This document shows, piece by piece, positions 5,516 to 5,545 of a stretch of DNA of 5,545 bases. This DNA is from Clostridia bacterium (lineage in GTDB: Bacteria > Bacillota > Clostridia > Oscillospirales > Acutalibacteraceae): positions 1 through 5,545 of the forward strand of contig CAAFXQ010000331.1 in the NCBI GenBank assembly GCA_900767015.1. Direction: 5' to 3'. The notes below the pieces were generated by a model. It made no database searches and was not told the DNA's origin. It was given only the letters and a program-made list of their open reading frames with translations. The translations under genes were made by a program, and so were the position numbers. The stretch's first letter is position 1; each line of letters opens with the position of its first letter.

Positions 5516-5545
5516 CGGGGCGGCGCTCCCCCGCAGTCTGCGAAC
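5516..5545. repeat. GC-rich short palindromes at contig end
   Basis: CGGGG (5516-5520) pairs with CCCCG (5529-5533), and CGCAG-T-CTGCG (5532-5542) is a near-perfect palindrome. They continue the hairpin cluster after pth. The contig stops here, which would fit assembly breaking at a genomic repeat, but no second copy is in the window. Confidence 0.3.

Overview
The window looks like one short contig from a gut-type Clostridia bacterium (Bacillota, probably Oscillospirales/Ruminococcaceae-like). The grounds are moderate GC, strong AGGAG-type ribosome binding sites, a Bacillus-like GlmU acetyltransferase domain and the company of asnA, pth, DUF1653 and WYL genes. The placement is an inference from protein style, not a measurement. 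The first 21 bases are not biological: they match the end of the Illumina TruSeq read-2 adapter, so genomic sequence starts at base 22.

Layout. Bases 22-744 are the 3' three quarters of asnA (ammonia-dependent asparagine synthetase), cut by the contig edge. Directly behind it, 741-906 has no reading frame but folds on paper into a compact pseudoknotted RNA whose last predicted base lies immediately before the ATG of a 75-codon ORF of unknown function (907-1134). A DUF1653 protein gene (1157-1372) and a WYL-domain transcriptional regulator gene (1424-2416) follow on the same strand, and a strong intrinsic terminator closes this run at 2455-2510. Convergent to it, on the minus strand, is a MelB-like GPH-family sugar:cation symporter (2519-3943).

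The intergenic region 3944-4132 holds two back-to-back sigma70-type promoters, each with 17-nt spacing. One drives the transporter and carries two dyads over its -35 box and start point. The other drives a two-gene operon: a stand-alone protein equivalent to only the acetyltransferase half of GlmU (4133-4843, TTG start), and pth, peptidyl-tRNA hydrolase (4860-5462). This recalls the Bacillus order glmU-prs-ctc-pth, but with the uridylyltransferase half and prs missing here. The contig ends in a cluster of strong hairpins (5455-5545).

How the parts fit. The glmU-like/pth pair is housekeeping: cell-wall precursor style chemistry plus translation quality control. The transporter has no catabolic enzymes beside it; the WYL regulator is the only nearby regulator, but no link is demonstrated. 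The most interesting element is the unassigned structured region between asnA and the small ORF.
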